64,000 nucleotides of DNA from Nyssa sinensis (Eukaryota; Streptophyta; Magnoliopsida; Cornales; Nyssaceae), in contig CM018036.1 of the NCBI GenBank assembly GCA_008638375.1, positions 17,547,300-17,611,299 of the forward strand, given 5' to 3'. Below, in pieces: positions 63,928 to 64,000 of this stretch; the first letter of the stretch is position 1; each line of letters starts with the position of its first letter. The translations under genes were made by a program, and so were the position numbers. The notes below the pieces were generated by a model, which had not been told where the DNA came from, searched no databases, and saw only the letters and a program-made list of their open reading frames with translations.

Positions 63928-64000
63928 AAAAAGATTTCAACGAATCTAAGCCATTATAAAATAAAATTCCAATGATGAGTGTGTATTTTGTATGATTTTT

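Overview
This is a 64-kb piece of a nuclear plant genome, almost certainly from a woody or other large-genome eudicot. It is AT-rich, has intron-containing genes with plant splice sites, and is dominated by plant transposable elements. These include Ty1/copia and Ty3/gypsy LTR elements primed by initiator-Met tRNA (TGGTATCAGAGC), L1 LINEs with the 'ACTTATC + poly(A)' tail, a tRNA-derived SINE, TRIMs, and PIF/Harbinger-like and MULE-like MITEs. There are no operons, CRISPR arrays or bacterial genes. The species cannot be named from sequence alone.

Three host genes are supported. (1) The first two coding exons of a CASP (Golgi golgin, CUX1-like) homologue lie on the minus strand: exon 1 at 3858-3942 and exon 2 at 228-339, with the rest beyond the left edge. 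Exon 2 carries a one-base insertion that breaks the frame. (2) A complete four-exon PLAC8-family gene (plant cadmium resistance / cell number regulator type, 175 aa) lies on the plus strand at 34969-38128. (3) The last two coding exons of an SCD1 homologue (DENN + WD40 protein) lie on the minus strand at 61313-61521 and 44049-44144. They are separated by a 17.2-kb intron filled with transposable elements, and the rest of the gene lies beyond the right edge.

Layout. 1-4080: CASP exons, with a first intron holding an RTE LINE tail and a 311-bp tandem duplication. 5337-10257: a young-looking but broken copia element (copia-1). 10258-13640: gene-poor DNA with a 1.28-kb solo LTR. 13880-25310: an L1 LINE split by a copia element (copia-2), which is itself split by a 3.58-kb solo LTR; further along, the LINE is split by a tandemly duplicated MITE. 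27259-28472: an LTR element start with two PIF/Harbinger-like inserts. 30356-32090: a SINE caught in a 696-bp tandem duplication, and MITEs. 32464-34132: a gene-capturing MULE-like element carrying a PPR gene fragment and a piece of a second, unrelated gene. 34883-38128: PLAC8 promoter and gene. 38222-42560: LTR, gypsy and LINE remnants and a hairpin MITE. 44049-61521: SCD1 terminal exons and the TE-packed intron (copia-3, TRIM, LINEs, copia-4, gypsy integrase scrap, and a 4.1-kb non-autonomous gypsy element with its own nested inserts). 61742-64000: LINE tail, TRIM fragment, simple repeats.

The host genes share no obvious pathway. The main biology of the window is layered transposition and decay around three single-copy-like genes. 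In the two older copia elements, most stops that I could trace are C-to-T or G-to-A changes, as expected from deamination of methylated cytosines in silenced elements. Homology calls rest on recognising conserved motifs from memory; no database search was run.
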